Below are positions 28,244 through 35,662 of a stretch of DNA of 64,000 bases, in pieces. This DNA is from an uncultured Phycisphaerales bacterium (GTDB taxonomy: Bacteria > Planctomycetota > Phycisphaerae > WQYP01). The position numbers were made by a program, and so were the translations under genes. The stretch lies in the NCBI GenBank assembly GCA_903845195.1, contig CAIMWO010000090.1, positions 124,001-188,000 of the forward strand. Reading direction: 5' to 3'. Position 1 is the stretch's first letter, and every line of letters starts with the position of its first letter. A model generated the notes under the pieces. The model saw only the letters and a program-made list of their open reading frames with translations, was not told where the DNA came from and searched no databases.

Positions 28244-28906
28244 TTACTTCGCCGGCTGCGTCGCGGGAGCCGTCGCCGGACCCGCCACCGAACCGGTAAA
28301 GCGGCTCCAATACGCCTCATACGCCGCCCGCGCCGTCGCAAATTTCCCCTCCTCGATTTCCTTCGCAATCTGCGTGGTCAGTTCCGTAATCCGAACCACC
28401 GCCTCCAGCCGCGCGTTCATGTCCTTTTCATCCGTTGCCTTGTCCAGACCGTAGATCCCCGCCGCTTCCAGTTTCCACTGGGCGCCGATCTTCTTGAGCT
28501 TCAGCGTCCCTCCTTGTGCGCGATGACCGGCATCCGCGGGAATTTCAATCGTCGCCGTATCGCCGGCCACCGTCAGCTTGGCATCGTCAATCGTCTTGAG
28601 CCGCTTTGCGAAATCGTCGGCGCTCATCACGCCGAAGGCCTTCTTCCCCTCTTCGCCAAACTTCGCCTCCGCTGCCTTGCCGATCGCCGCCGTCGCCAGT
28701 TGCATCTTCAAAAAAGTTTCGACCGCCGGACCTTGCGCTTCCGCAAACGTCAGCGAATCGCGTAGCGCCTTTTCGTCCCCCGACAGCGCTGCCTGCAGAA
28801 ACGCCTTCGCCGCGCTCCGTGGCTCGGAAAGATCCGCGTCGGCCATGACTGACCGCGCCGCCAATCCCAAAACCACCAGCATCGCCGCCGAAAAAATCCG
28901 CTTCAT
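28244..28906 (-). CDS. Exported protein of unknown function
   Basis: A signal peptide of about 22 residues (ending near VMADA) precedes a 220-residue protein. The mature part is helical and acidic, with the segment EPRSAAKAFLQAALSGDEKA resembling the start of small NTF2-like or DUF4878-like domains. A Pro/Ala/Thr-rich tail ends it. A GAGGG ribosome site sits just before the ATG. It is convergent with the YhaM-like gene. A function cannot be assigned from sequence. Confidence 0.7.
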   Translation of the reverse strand: MKRIFSAAMLVVLGLAARSVMADADLSEPRSAAKAFLQAALSGDEKALRDSLTFAEAQGPAVETFLKMQLATAAIGKAAEAKFGEEGKKAFGVMSADDFAKRLKTIDDAKLTVAGDTATIEIPADAGHRAQGGTLKLKKIGAQWKLEAAGIYGLDKATDEKDMNARLEAVVRITELTTQIAKEIEEGKFATARAAYEAYWSRFTGSVAGPATAPATQPAK

Positions 28907-28964
28907 AGCACCCTCAAAAAAAATCGATCGCTCTCGCGTCTATCTCAATATCCGGCTTCGCCTC

Positions 28965-29732
28965 TCAGCCCAGATCCAGTTCCGCCACCACCGGGTAATG
29001 ATCGCTCGCATACCGTCCGATGGCCGGCGTAAATACTTCACACGAGACCACCTTCGGGCACAAGTCCGGCGAGACGAAAAGATAATCCACCCGCGCCGCC
29101 GGATACGCCGTCGTAAAACTGCACCCGAAAGTTTCCGCCGGGTGATGCAGACTGTGCGCGTCGACGTAACCCGCCTCCAGCATCTTCCGCACCACCTCCC
29201 GTGGCAACTGGTCCTTCTGCCCTGCAATCCGCTTCCTGCTCGACGGCCGCAGCCGCGCCACATCGATCATCTGCTCCGGATGATACGAATTAAAATCCCC
29301 TGCGATCACGTGCGGCCGGCCCGAAAACACCCGCCCGATCTCCAGCACCCCCGCCAACTCCTTCAACCGCTCGTCCTCATCGGCAAACGTCTCATACGGA
29401 TGCAGATGCACCCCAATGACCGGCAACGAAACTTTCCCCGCCTCAACAATCGCATGAAACGCCGCCCGCGTCAGCCGCGCATCGAGCGGCCCGTAGTTCA
29501 CCGCCTCGCGAATCTTCCGTTTGCTAAGCAGACCCACCCCGCCCTGGGCATTCGTCGGATGCGCCGCCAGAAAACAATCCATCCCCAAACGATCCGCCAA
29601 TTTCTCAAACAACCCCCGATCCCACGCCTCCTGCACCACCACCACATCCGCCCGCGCCAGCCGAATCGCTTCCGCCAGCGGATCGATCCGCCCCTCACCC
29701 CCCTCGAGAATATTGTAAGTCATCAATCGCAT
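28965..29732 (-). CDS. Endonuclease/exonuclease/phosphatase (EEP) family protein
   Basis: The 255-residue protein has the EEP fold motifs: MTYNILEGG at the N-terminus (metal-binding Asn), VVVQEAWDRG (metal-binding Glu), AGDFNSY, and the terminal SDHYPVVAEL (catalytic Asp-His). The family includes nucleases, inositol phosphatases and sphingomyelinases, so the substrate is open. The start at 29732 is chosen because the fold's first strand begins there. No signal peptide is seen. It is divergent from marC. Confidence 0.88.
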   Translation of the reverse strand: MRLMTYNILEGGEGRIDPLAEAIRLARADVVVVQEAWDRGLFEKLADRLGMDCFLAAHPTNAQGGVGLLSKRKIREAVNYGPLDARLTRAAFHAIVEAGKVSLPVIGVHLHPYETFADEDERLKELAGVLEIGRVFSGRPHVIAGDFNSYHPEQMIDVARLRPSSRKRIAGQKDQLPREVVRKMLEAGYVDAHSLHHPAETFGCSFTTAYPAARVDYLFVSPDLCPKVVSCEVFTPAIGRYASDHYPVVAELDLG

Positions 29733-29833
29733 CGCCCCGCAGCCTACCACGCCACCGAACCCCTGTCAGCCCACCCATCATTCGTGTAACATCCCTCCAC
29801 CGTGACGCCAACCCTGCACGAGGTACGTGGGCC

Positions 29834-30445
29834 ATGAAACGCAGTGAACTCATCTTCGACCTCATCACCCTCTGGGTGACCATTGACCCCATCGGCACCC
29901 TCCCGCTCTATCTCTCGGTCACTAAAGACATGACCCCCCAGAAACGCCGCGCTGCCGCCATCCGCGCCTCCATCATCGCCTTCATCATCCTCGCCGGCTT
30001 CCTCTACCTCGGACAATACCTCCTCGAAGAAATGCGCATCGAGCTCCTCTCGTTCCAAATCGCCGGCGGAATCGTCCTGTTCCTCTTCGCCCTCAGCATG
30101 ATCTTCGAAAAAGAAGGCCCCCCAAAAACCGCCTCTGACGACACCCGCGATGTCGCCGTCTTCCCCCTGGCCATGCCCTCCATCGCCACGCCCGGCGCTC
30201 TCCTGGCCGTCGTCGTCCTCACCGACAACAACACCCATAATTTCCTCGACCAAACCGCCACCTGCGGCATCATGCTCCTGATCCTCGCCATCAACCTGAC
30301 CATCATGCTGCTCGGTGAAAAAATCGTAAAATTGATGGGCCGCGCCGGCCTCAATGTCCTCAGCCGCGTCATGGGTATGATCCTCGCCGCCGCCGCCGTC
30401 CAAATGGTCTACAGCGCCCTCCGCGGCGAACTCGGCCCCGGCTAA
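29834..30445 (+). CDS. MarC-family integral membrane protein
   Basis: The 203-residue protein has about six membrane segments, starting with LIFDLITLWVTIDPIGTLPL, the recognisable N-terminal motif of the MarC/SNatA family. SIATPGALLAVVVL in the second half is also typical. The family contains a few amino acid exporters and many members without known substrate. GAGG precedes the ATG at some distance. It is divergent from the EEP-family gene and convergent with the VOC gene across a large inverted repeat. Confidence 0.9.
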   Translation: MKRSELIFDLITLWVTIDPIGTLPLYLSVTKDMTPQKRRAAAIRASIIAFIILAGFLYLGQYLLEEMRIELLSFQIAGGIVLFLFALSMIFEKEGPPKTASDDTRDVAVFPLAMPSIATPGALLAVVVLTDNNTHNFLDQTATCGIMLLILAINLTIMLLGEKIVKLMGRAGLNVLSRVMGMILAAAAVQMVYSALRGELGPG

Positions 30446-30528
30446 CACCCCACTTCCCCCACTTCCTACCCGTCATCACTGCGGAATATCCGCCGTCCGC
30501 ATCCCCCCTCACGCACTCAACATTCTGT

Positions 30529-30609
30529 AACCGCCGATGAACGCCGATAAACGCCGATACGTCTTACCCCATTCACGCCATCTGCGTTCATCGGCGTTCA
30601 TCTGCGGTT
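30529..30609. repeat. Inverted pair of decamer tandem arrays
   Basis: Three ten-base units (CCGCCGATGA, ACGCCGATAA, ACGCCGATAC) at 30531-30560 are mirrored by three units at 30579-30608 (CATCTGCGTT, CATCGGCGTT, CATCTGCGGT). The outer arms pair over about 20 bases with one mismatch and would form a long hairpin between the convergent marC and VOC genes, so it may also act as a terminator. Confidence 0.75.
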
Positions 30610-30610
30610 T

Positions 30611-31030
30611 CTATTTCGCTGGCCCCTTCGCATCCGGCGCATGCCAGTTATGCGGCACCGGCTGCAGCATGCTCCCGCGATTCCCCTCCGTATCCGTGAA
30701 CGATACATACTGCCCCACCCCCGGAATCGCCATCGGCTCGCCATGCACCTTGCCTCCGGCCGCAGCAACCTTCTTCATCGCCTCGCCAATATCCGTCACC
30801 GCAATCACCACCAGCGGCATGCCCCCGCCATCCGCCTTCGGAAAGAATCCGCCATTGATCGAGCCCGCCCGTTTCGGTCCCTTCTCATCCATCTCCGTCG
30901 TCGTCGCCAGCACGTAATCGCCCATCTCCTCGCCCAGCGATTTCATACGCCAGCCAAACGCCGCCGTATAAAATGCCGCCACCCGCTCCCGATCGCCATA
31001 CGGCATCTCAAAATGCACCACCGGATCCAT
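30611..31030 (-). CDS. VOC-superfamily (glyoxalase-like) protein
   Basis: The 139-residue protein has the VOC beta-alpha-beta-beta-beta layout in two halves. FEMPYGDRERVAAFYTAAFGW at the start and VGQYVSFTDTEGN towards the end mark the two modules, with possible metal ligands at H6 and E133-like positions. Members include bleomycin-resistance and glyoxalase-type enzymes; the reaction here is unknown. The ATG at 31030 has GGAGG seven bases upstream. In-frame codons upstream are of poor quality. Confidence 0.85.
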   Translation of the reverse strand: MDPVVHFEMPYGDRERVAAFYTAAFGWRMKSLGEEMGDYVLATTTEMDEKGPKRAGSINGGFFPKADGGGMPLVVIAVTDIGEAMKKVAAAGGKVHGEPMAIPGVGQYVSFTDTEGNRGSMLQPVPHNWHAPDAKGPAK

Positions 31031-31180
31031 AAACCACCCTCCAATAAAGACCCAACCCTCTCCGCCAGGAACATCCCAGCCGCATTCGCATCCCATCATT
31101 ATAATGCCCGCCAACTTTCCTTCAGCAAACCGGCACCATTCCCCAAACACCTTTCTCCCCCCGCCAACCCTTCGCAATTT

Positions 31181-31201
31181 CTAACCCCTAACCCATAACA
31201 A
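31181..31201. repeat. Heptamer-like repeat, CTAACCC type
   Basis: Two copies of CTAACCC are followed by a diverged ATAACAA. It is a short, seven-base periodic run in the spacer before ispD, similar to the array at 46881. Confidence 0.5.
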
Positions 31202-31252
31202 CCTCCCCCTCCTCGCGTGACAACTCCCCCCCTCATCCGCCATACTAATCCC

Positions 31253-31987
31253 ATGACTCACACAGCATCATTCGCCGTCATCATCCCCGCCGCCGGCAGC
31301 GGCTCGCGCTTCGGCGGCGGAGACAAACTCCTCGTCGACCTCGGCGGCCTCACCGTCCTCCAACGCTCCGTCGCACTCTTCGCCCATCGCCCGGACGTCC
31401 GCCACATCACCCTCGTCACCGCACCCGATCGCTTCGAAGCCTATCGCTCCCACCTGCGCAGCATCGTCTCGCCCGACAAACTCCACTTCGTCCCCGGCGG
31501 CCGCGAGCGCTGGGAAAGCGTTCTCAACGGCCTGCGCTCCCTCTCATCCCTGACTCCCCCACCCCTCTTCGTCGGAATTCACGATGCGGCCCGCCCGCTG
31601 ACACCCCCCGCCATCATCGATGAAGCCTTCCGCGTCACCGTCGAACGCGACGCCGCCCTCCCCTGTCTGGCCGAACCCGCCACCCTCAAACGCATGGGCG
31701 AAAACGGCTGCGTCGCCGCCACCATCGATCGCCGCGGTCTCTACCAGGCCCAAACGCCCCAGTGCTTCAACGTCGCCAAACTGCTCGCCGGTTTTGAAAA
31801 ACTTCACGCCGCAAATCAGCTTGCCGATGTCACTGATGACGCCCAGGTCTTCGAGCGCAACGGCTGGCCGGTGCCCATCTCGACCGGATCACCCCTCAAC
31901 TTAAAGATCACCACGGCCGCCGATGTCGAACTCGCACGCGCCATTGTGGCCTCCTCAACCAGCACCGACAGCTCACACGCCCGATAA
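31253..31987 (+). CDS. ispD: 2-C-methyl-D-erythritol 4-phosphate cytidylyltransferase
   Basis: The enzyme makes CDP-methylerythritol in the non-mevalonate isoprenoid pathway. The 244-residue protein has the nucleotide loop PAAGSGSRFGGGDKLLVDL, GGRERWESVLNGL near residue 82, and HDAARPL near 107, all diagnostic. The ATG at 31253 is chosen because the first strand starts five residues later; no ribosome site is seen and CATACT lies six bases before the ATG, so the transcript may be leaderless. The flagellar locus begins 164 bases downstream with its own promoter signals. Confidence 0.94.
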   Translation: MTHTASFAVIIPAAGSGSRFGGGDKLLVDLGGLTVLQRSVALFAHRPDVRHITLVTAPDRFEAYRSHLRSIVSPDKLHFVPGGRERWESVLNGLRSLSSLTPPPLFVGIHDAARPLTPPAIIDEAFRVTVERDAALPCLAEPATLKRMGENGCVAATIDRRGLYQAQTPQCFNVAKLLAGFEKLHAANQLADVTDDAQVFERNGWPVPISTGSPLNLKITTAADVELARAIVASSTSTDSSHAR

Positions 31988-32073
31988 AACCGCCGCCAGT
32001 GAGACTGAAACCGCCCACCAGCCCCAACCGGCGAAAATTGCTCAAAATCGCGTCCCGTAATCTTTCGCCAAGT

Positions 32074-32100
32074 TAATCTGATACCGATTCGCGCCGATAG
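32074..32100 (+). promoter_or_regulatory. Sigma-28-like promoter for the flagellar operon
   Basis: TAAT (32074-32077) is followed after exactly 15 bases by GCCGATAG (32093-32100). The established flagellar sigma consensus is TAAA-N15-GCCGATAA, so each box has a single mismatch. It lies 51 bases before the fliL ATG. Confidence 0.7.
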
Positions 32101-32134
32101 ATTTCCTGTCAGGATAGGCAATTTCTGCTTGCCC

Positions 32135-32146
32135 GTACAAGGAGGT
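32135..32146 (+). promoter_or_regulatory. Candidate CsrA site over the fliL ribosome site
   Basis: GTACAAGGAGGT matches 11 of 12 positions of the CsrA binding consensus RUACARGGAUGU and includes the fliL ribosome site. A second GGA (CAGGATA, 32110-32116) lies earlier in the same short leader, giving the two-site spacing that a CsrA dimer can bridge. Confidence 0.6.
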
Positions 32147-32151
32147 CAATC

Positions 32152-32688
32152 ATGGCCGACAAGGAAAAAGAAAAATCCGCCAAGACCGCAGAGCCTGCGG
32201 AAGCCGCGGAACCCAAAAAGAAAAATCCGATGGTCAAGCTCATCGGCGTCGCCGCCGCTGTGCTCATCCTCGAAGGCGCCACCGTCGGCCTCACCATGAT
32301 GATGGCCGGCGGACCCAAACGCGTCATCGCCGAAGTCCCCGCCACCGCCCCGAAAGAGGTCGTCGAACGGGATGCCGAGGTCAAAATCCTCGAAGCCAAG
32401 CTCCCCAACAACCTCCGCGGCCGCCTCTTCCTCTATGACCTCCAGGTAGTCGCCAAGGTCGATGAGAAGAATAAGGTCAAAGTGACCGAGCTCTTCGCCG
32501 AACGCGATGCTGAAATACGCGATCGCATTCGCACCATCATCGCCAGTTCCGACCCCAAGAGCCTCGAAGAACCCGGTCTCGAGACCCTCCGCCGCCAGAT
32601 CGGCTACCAACTGGAACAGGACCTCGGCAAAGACCTCATCAAGGAACTGTTAATTCCCAAATGCACGCCATTCCGCGCTGAGTTCTAA
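32152..32688 (+). CDS. fliL: Flagellar basal body-associated protein FliL
   Basis: FliL is an inner-membrane protein that supports the stator around the flagellar motor. The 178-residue protein has a Lys/Glu/Ala-rich cytoplasmic N-terminus of about 28 residues, one membrane segment at about 29-49 (KLIGVAAAVLILEGATVGLT) and a periplasmic domain that ends in LIPKCTPFRAEF, the typical FliL C-terminus. A strong ribosome site (AAGGAGG) lies six bases before ATG. It is the first gene of the flagellar export locus and has its own sigma-28-like promoter. Confidence 0.87.
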   Translation: MADKEKEKSAKTAEPAEAAEPKKKNPMVKLIGVAAAVLILEGATVGLTMMMAGGPKRVIAEVPATAPKEVVERDAEVKILEAKLPNNLRGRLFLYDLQVVAKVDEKNKVKVTELFAERDAEIRDRIRTIIASSDPKSLEEPGLETLRRQIGYQLEQDLGKDLIKELLIPKCTPFRAEF

Positions 32689-32720
32689 CCGGCGCGGCCA
32701 TCGCTTGTGACTCAAACCCC

Positions 32721-32840
32721 AGCCACAGGGCCGGTTTACCCTTCACGGGGCACGCCGTCTCTGTGGCTTTCAGGCTTTTTGCCTGACGAAAATCGCCCCT
32801 CCGGGACGATGTAGAAGAGGATACGGCATGGAGGCCTGCA
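32721..32840 (+). promoter_or_regulatory. Structured fliN leader with GGA-loop at the ribosome site
   Basis: The spacer before fliN folds into several small stems: AGCCACAG with CTGTGGCT (32721-32768), CAGGC-TTTTT-GCCTG (32771-32785), and ATCG with CGAT (32792-32810). Just before the ATG, GGC-ATGGAG-GCC (32825-32836) puts the GGAG of the ribosome site in an ANGGAN hexaloop, the shape bound by CsrA. Another AGGAT lies at 32818-32822. Confidence 0.5.
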
Positions 32841-33200
32841 ATGACTGATGTTCAATCCCCAGCTACCGACGTTCCCGGCGGGTTCGACGCCCCCAGCGGC
32901 ACCGCGGGAAATTTCACGCTGCCCAGTCTCAGCAAAGTGCTCGGCAACGTTCCCGCCGGCGCCATCGAACTGCTCCGCGATGTCGACCTCAACGTGAAAA
33001 TCGAACTCGGACGCACCCGCATGCTCATCGAAGATGTGCTCAAACTCTCCGAGGGCAGCGTCGTTGAACTCGACAAACTCGCCGGCGATCCCGTCGACGT
33101 CTTCGTCAACGACCAACTCGTCGCCCGCGGCGAAGTGCTCGTGCTCAACGATAATTTCTGCGTCCGTATCAACGAAATCATCACCACCATCGAAGAATGA
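32841..33200 (+). CDS. fliN: Flagellar motor switch protein FliN
   Basis: FliN forms the cytoplasmic C-ring and takes part in rotor switching and export. The 119-residue protein has a variable N-terminus and the conserved SpoA (surface presentation) domain at about 45-118, with LLRDVDLNVKIELGRTRM, VVELDKLAGDPVDVFVNDQL and VNDNFCVRINEI-type strands. GGAGG precedes the ATG. No fliM or fliG lies in the window, so the rest of the switch is encoded elsewhere. Confidence 0.92.
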   Translation: MTDVQSPATDVPGGFDAPSGTAGNFTLPSLSKVLGNVPAGAIELLRDVDLNVKIELGRTRMLIEDVLKLSEGSVVELDKLAGDPVDVFVNDQLVARGEVLVLNDNFCVRINEIITTIEE

Positions 33201-33295
33201 TCCCACGCCCGCATAGGGGTGATGGTGATGCCCATTTAGAAAAGATGATTCTGGAGGGTGACAAACGATTCGCGTGTGGTAGAGTATCCCTCGTA

Positions 33296-33367
33296 CCGGT
33301 GGAACCGGGACCTGTCGTGCCGGCAGTTAAATCGGCATCGCATTCCGCAGGTGGACCATGGATGGTC
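33296..33367 (+). promoter_or_regulatory. GGA-loop hairpins in the fliO leader
   Basis: CCGGT-GGA-ACCGG lies at 33296-33308. GACC-ATGGAT-GGTC at 33354-33367 encloses the fliO start codon itself in an ANGGAN loop. CsrA bound there would block initiation directly. The inference rests on shape and on the same pattern in the neighbouring leaders. Confidence 0.5.
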
Positions 33368-34392
33368 GAAATCATTTCTCCCCCCGGCAAAGCCTGTTGC
33401 CCAACTTCTTCACCCCCATCAGTTCCCTGGCCATCATTATATTGCTCGTTCTTCCCCACGTTTGCCTCGCCCAAGCCATGGGCAAGGTGGCCGTCGATCC
33501 TCCTTCGCCGGCACTGCCGACAACGCCCGCAACCGCCGCTCCGAAGCCCCCAACGCTTCCGCCCGGTGAGTCGCGCATGGCCGCCCACATCGAACCCGTT
33601 CGCAGCGACACCACCGATCGGCCTGTAGTGACTCCGCCCGTCGCCCAAGCAACCATCCCACCTGCCGCTCCGGCGCCGACTACGCCAATCACGACCACTA
33701 CTCCCAACATTGCTGAGGCCACAACGCCACCCACCGCCACCGCCCCCGCCCCGGCATCTGAAACCAAGACGCCCGGCAGCGCCTTCGAACACCGCCCGAT
33801 CCGTGCCCAGGCACTTTCGGAAGAACCCGCCGCCGCTCAAGCGCCTCACGCCCCTGCGGCCCCTTCCACACTTCCTTCGGGAATAACTTCTGCCCTCCAA
33901 GTCGCCGCGGCACTCGCCGTCGTCGTCGGCCTCATCTTCATCGGCAAAGCCGCTGCACGAAAATTCGTCCCCGGCGCCCGCGCCGGCAACGGCAAAGGCG
34001 TCATCGAAATCCTCGCACGCTATCCCCTGGCCAAAAATCAATCGCTGGTCCTCGTCCGCATCGGCTCCCAAATCGTAGCACTCAACCAGGGCAAAGACGC
34101 CAGCCACTCCGTGCTCGTCATCAATGACCCTCTCGAAGTCGCCCGCCTCATGGGCCAGATCGAAGGCACCAATCCCAAATCCATCCAGGCCGGTTTCTCA
34201 AAACTGCTCTCCAACGCGCGCATGGATCTGGAAGATCCAGCCAACGCACCGGAAGCAGACGATGCCGAGAGCCGCGCCATGGAACCCGAAAATCTCGATT
34301 CGCAGCTTGAAGAAATGGCCGCCGCCAAACGCCAGTTGATGGAACTTCGCCAGCAGGTGCGCTCCGTGCGCGACCATATTCCGCGGATGTAA
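33358..34392 (+). CDS. fliO: Flagellar biosynthesis protein FliO-like, with long Pro/Thr linker
   Basis: FliO assists assembly of the FliP/Q/R export gate. This 344-residue protein is much longer than the usual 100-150 residues. It has an N-terminal hydrophobic segment (about 22-38), then a Pro/Thr/Ala-rich stretch from about 45 to 178, then a membrane segment near 181-201 (LQVAAALAVVVGLIFIGKAA) and the FliO-like cytoplasmic domain (GVIEILARYPLAKNQSLVLV). The C-terminus has a coiled-coil end. AGGTGG lies just before the ATG. The next gene, fliP, follows after 50 bases. Confidence 0.78.
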   Translation: MDGRNHFSPRQSLLPNFFTPISSLAIIILLVLPHVCLAQAMGKVAVDPPSPALPTTPATAAPKPPTLPPGESRMAAHIEPVRSDTTDRPVVTPPVAQATIPPAAPAPTTPITTTTPNIAEATTPPTATAPAPASETKTPGSAFEHRPIRAQALSEEPAAAQAPHAPAAPSTLPSGITSALQVAAALAVVVGLIFIGKAAARKFVPGARAGNGKGVIEILARYPLAKNQSLVLVRIGSQIVALNQGKDASHSVLVINDPLEVARLMGQIEGTNPKSIQAGFSKLLSNARMDLEDPANAPEADDAESRAMEPENLDSQLEEMAAAKRQLMELRQQVRSVRDHIPRM

Positions 34393-34405
34393 TGATCGTC
34401 CGCCT

Positions 34406-34440
34406 CCGGCAGGATGCCGGTGATATATGTCAGGATGACA
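34406..34440 (+). promoter_or_regulatory. Tandem CAGGATG hairpins in the fliP leader
   Basis: Two hairpins lie in tandem: CCGGC-AGGAT-GCCGG (34406-34420) and TGTC-AGGAT-GACA (34428-34440). Both display CAGGATG, the repeated motif by which the E. coli RNA CsrB binds CsrA. The second hairpin contains the AGGA ribosome site of fliP. This is why the ATG at 34443 is preferred over the one at 34392. Confidence 0.65.
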
Positions 34441-34442
34441 CG

Positions 34443-35369
34443 ATGAACGCTCTATTTTGCTCACTTGGGATCCGTCCCGCACTGCTCGCCCTCATGGCGT
34501 CATTCCTCCTTCTGCTGAGCATCTCCGCACACGCCCAGACCCCTTCGGCCACAGCCTTCGGCCCCCCTACCGAATCCGACGCCCGCAACCAGAAAGTCCG
34601 TGAAGTCCTCGGCAACCTTGGCATGCCCGCAACGTCCCTCACCCCCGGCGCCACCGGCAATAACGCCCAGGCCATCGCCCTGCCCGACCTCACACGCACC
34701 GTCCCCACCACCACGGACCCCAAACAACTCTCCAGTTCCCTTCAGATCTTGCTCCTCCTCAGCGTCCTGACCCTCGCCCCCACCATCCTCCTCATGACCA
34801 CCTGCTTCACCCGCATCATCATTGTCATGTCCCTGCTCCGCCAGGCCCTCGGCGCCTCGCAGTTGCCCCCCAACCAGGTCCTCATCGGCCTCTCCCTCTT
34901 CATGACCTTCATGGTGATGGGCCCCTCCTGGAACCGCATCAACAAGACCGCCATCATCCCCTACAACAACAACGAAATCTCGCAATTCGAGGCCTTCGAC
35001 CGCGCCAAAGGCGTCTTGCGGGAATTCATGATTCGCCAGGTGGAAGCCGCCCACAACGAAGATGATGTCTACCTCTTCCATCACTACAGTTCGCCCGACG
35101 CCACCCCGCCCAAAAACTGGGATGAAGTCGCCACCACCACGCTCATCCCCGCCTTCATCCTCAGCGAGCTCAAAGTTGCATTCCTCATGGGCTTCCGTAT
35201 CTACCTCCCCTTCCTCATCATCGACATGGTCATCAGCTCCGTCCTCATCAGCATCGGCATGCAGCTGCTGCCCCCCGTCATGGTCTCCCTCCCGTTCAAA
35301 CTGCTCCTGTTCGTCCTCGTCGACGGCTGGCACCTCGTCTGCGCAACGCTCCTCGCATCCTTTAATTAG
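34443..35369 (+). CDS. fliP: Flagellar export gate protein FliP
   Basis: FliP forms, with FliQ and FliR, the inner-membrane export gate of the flagellar type III system. The 308-residue protein starts with a signal sequence (ending near AHAQ), as FliP usually does. The family core follows: LTLAPTILLMTTCFTRIIIV, LLRQALGASQLPPNQVLIGL and the final MVSLPFKLLLFVLVDGWHLV. The ATG at 34443 gives the classic signal peptide and has AGGA upstream. An alternative ATG at 34392 overlaps the fliO stop. Confidence 0.95.
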   Translation: MNALFCSLGIRPALLALMASFLLLLSISAHAQTPSATAFGPPTESDARNQKVREVLGNLGMPATSLTPGATGNNAQAIALPDLTRTVPTTTDPKQLSSSLQILLLLSVLTLAPTILLMTTCFTRIIIVMSLLRQALGASQLPPNQVLIGLSLFMTFMVMGPSWNRINKTAIIPYNNNEISQFEAFDRAKGVLREFMIRQVEAAHNEDDVYLFHHYSSPDATPPKNWDEVATTTLIPAFILSELKVAFLMGFRIYLPFLIIDMVISSVLISIGMQLLPPVMVSLPFKLLLFVLVDGWHLVCATLLASFN

Positions 35370-35397
35370 GCTCAAAACGAGAGGTCCGAAATATCAC

Positions 35398-35658
35398 ATG
35401 ATTAGCGTTGAACAAGCCATCGATCTCCTCCGCGACGCCATCATGGTAACCATGGTCATCGTCGCCCCGATTCTGATCATCGGCATGTTCATCGGCCTGG
35501 TGATCAGCCTCATCCAGGCCGTCACCCAGATCCAGGAGGCCACCCTCTCCTTCGTCCCCAAAATCTTCGCAATGGCCGTGGCCATTGTCCTCGTCATGCC
35601 GTGGATGTTCCAGCGGCTCCTCGACTACACCCGTCACCTCTTTACGACTATGAACTGA
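35398..35658 (+). CDS. fliQ: Flagellar export gate protein FliQ
   Basis: The 86-residue, two-helix membrane protein is the small subunit of the export gate. It shows LLRDAIMVTMVIVAPILI, VISLIQAVTQIQEATLSFVP and MPWMFQRLLDYTRHLF, all typical of FliQ. It follows fliP by 28 bases. A GAGG lies about 15 bases before ATG. Confidence 0.95.
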   Translation: MISVEQAIDLLRDAIMVTMVIVAPILIIGMFIGLVISLIQAVTQIQEATLSFVPKIFAMAVAIVLVMPWMFQRLLDYTRHLFTTMN

Positions 35659-35662
35659 CGCG

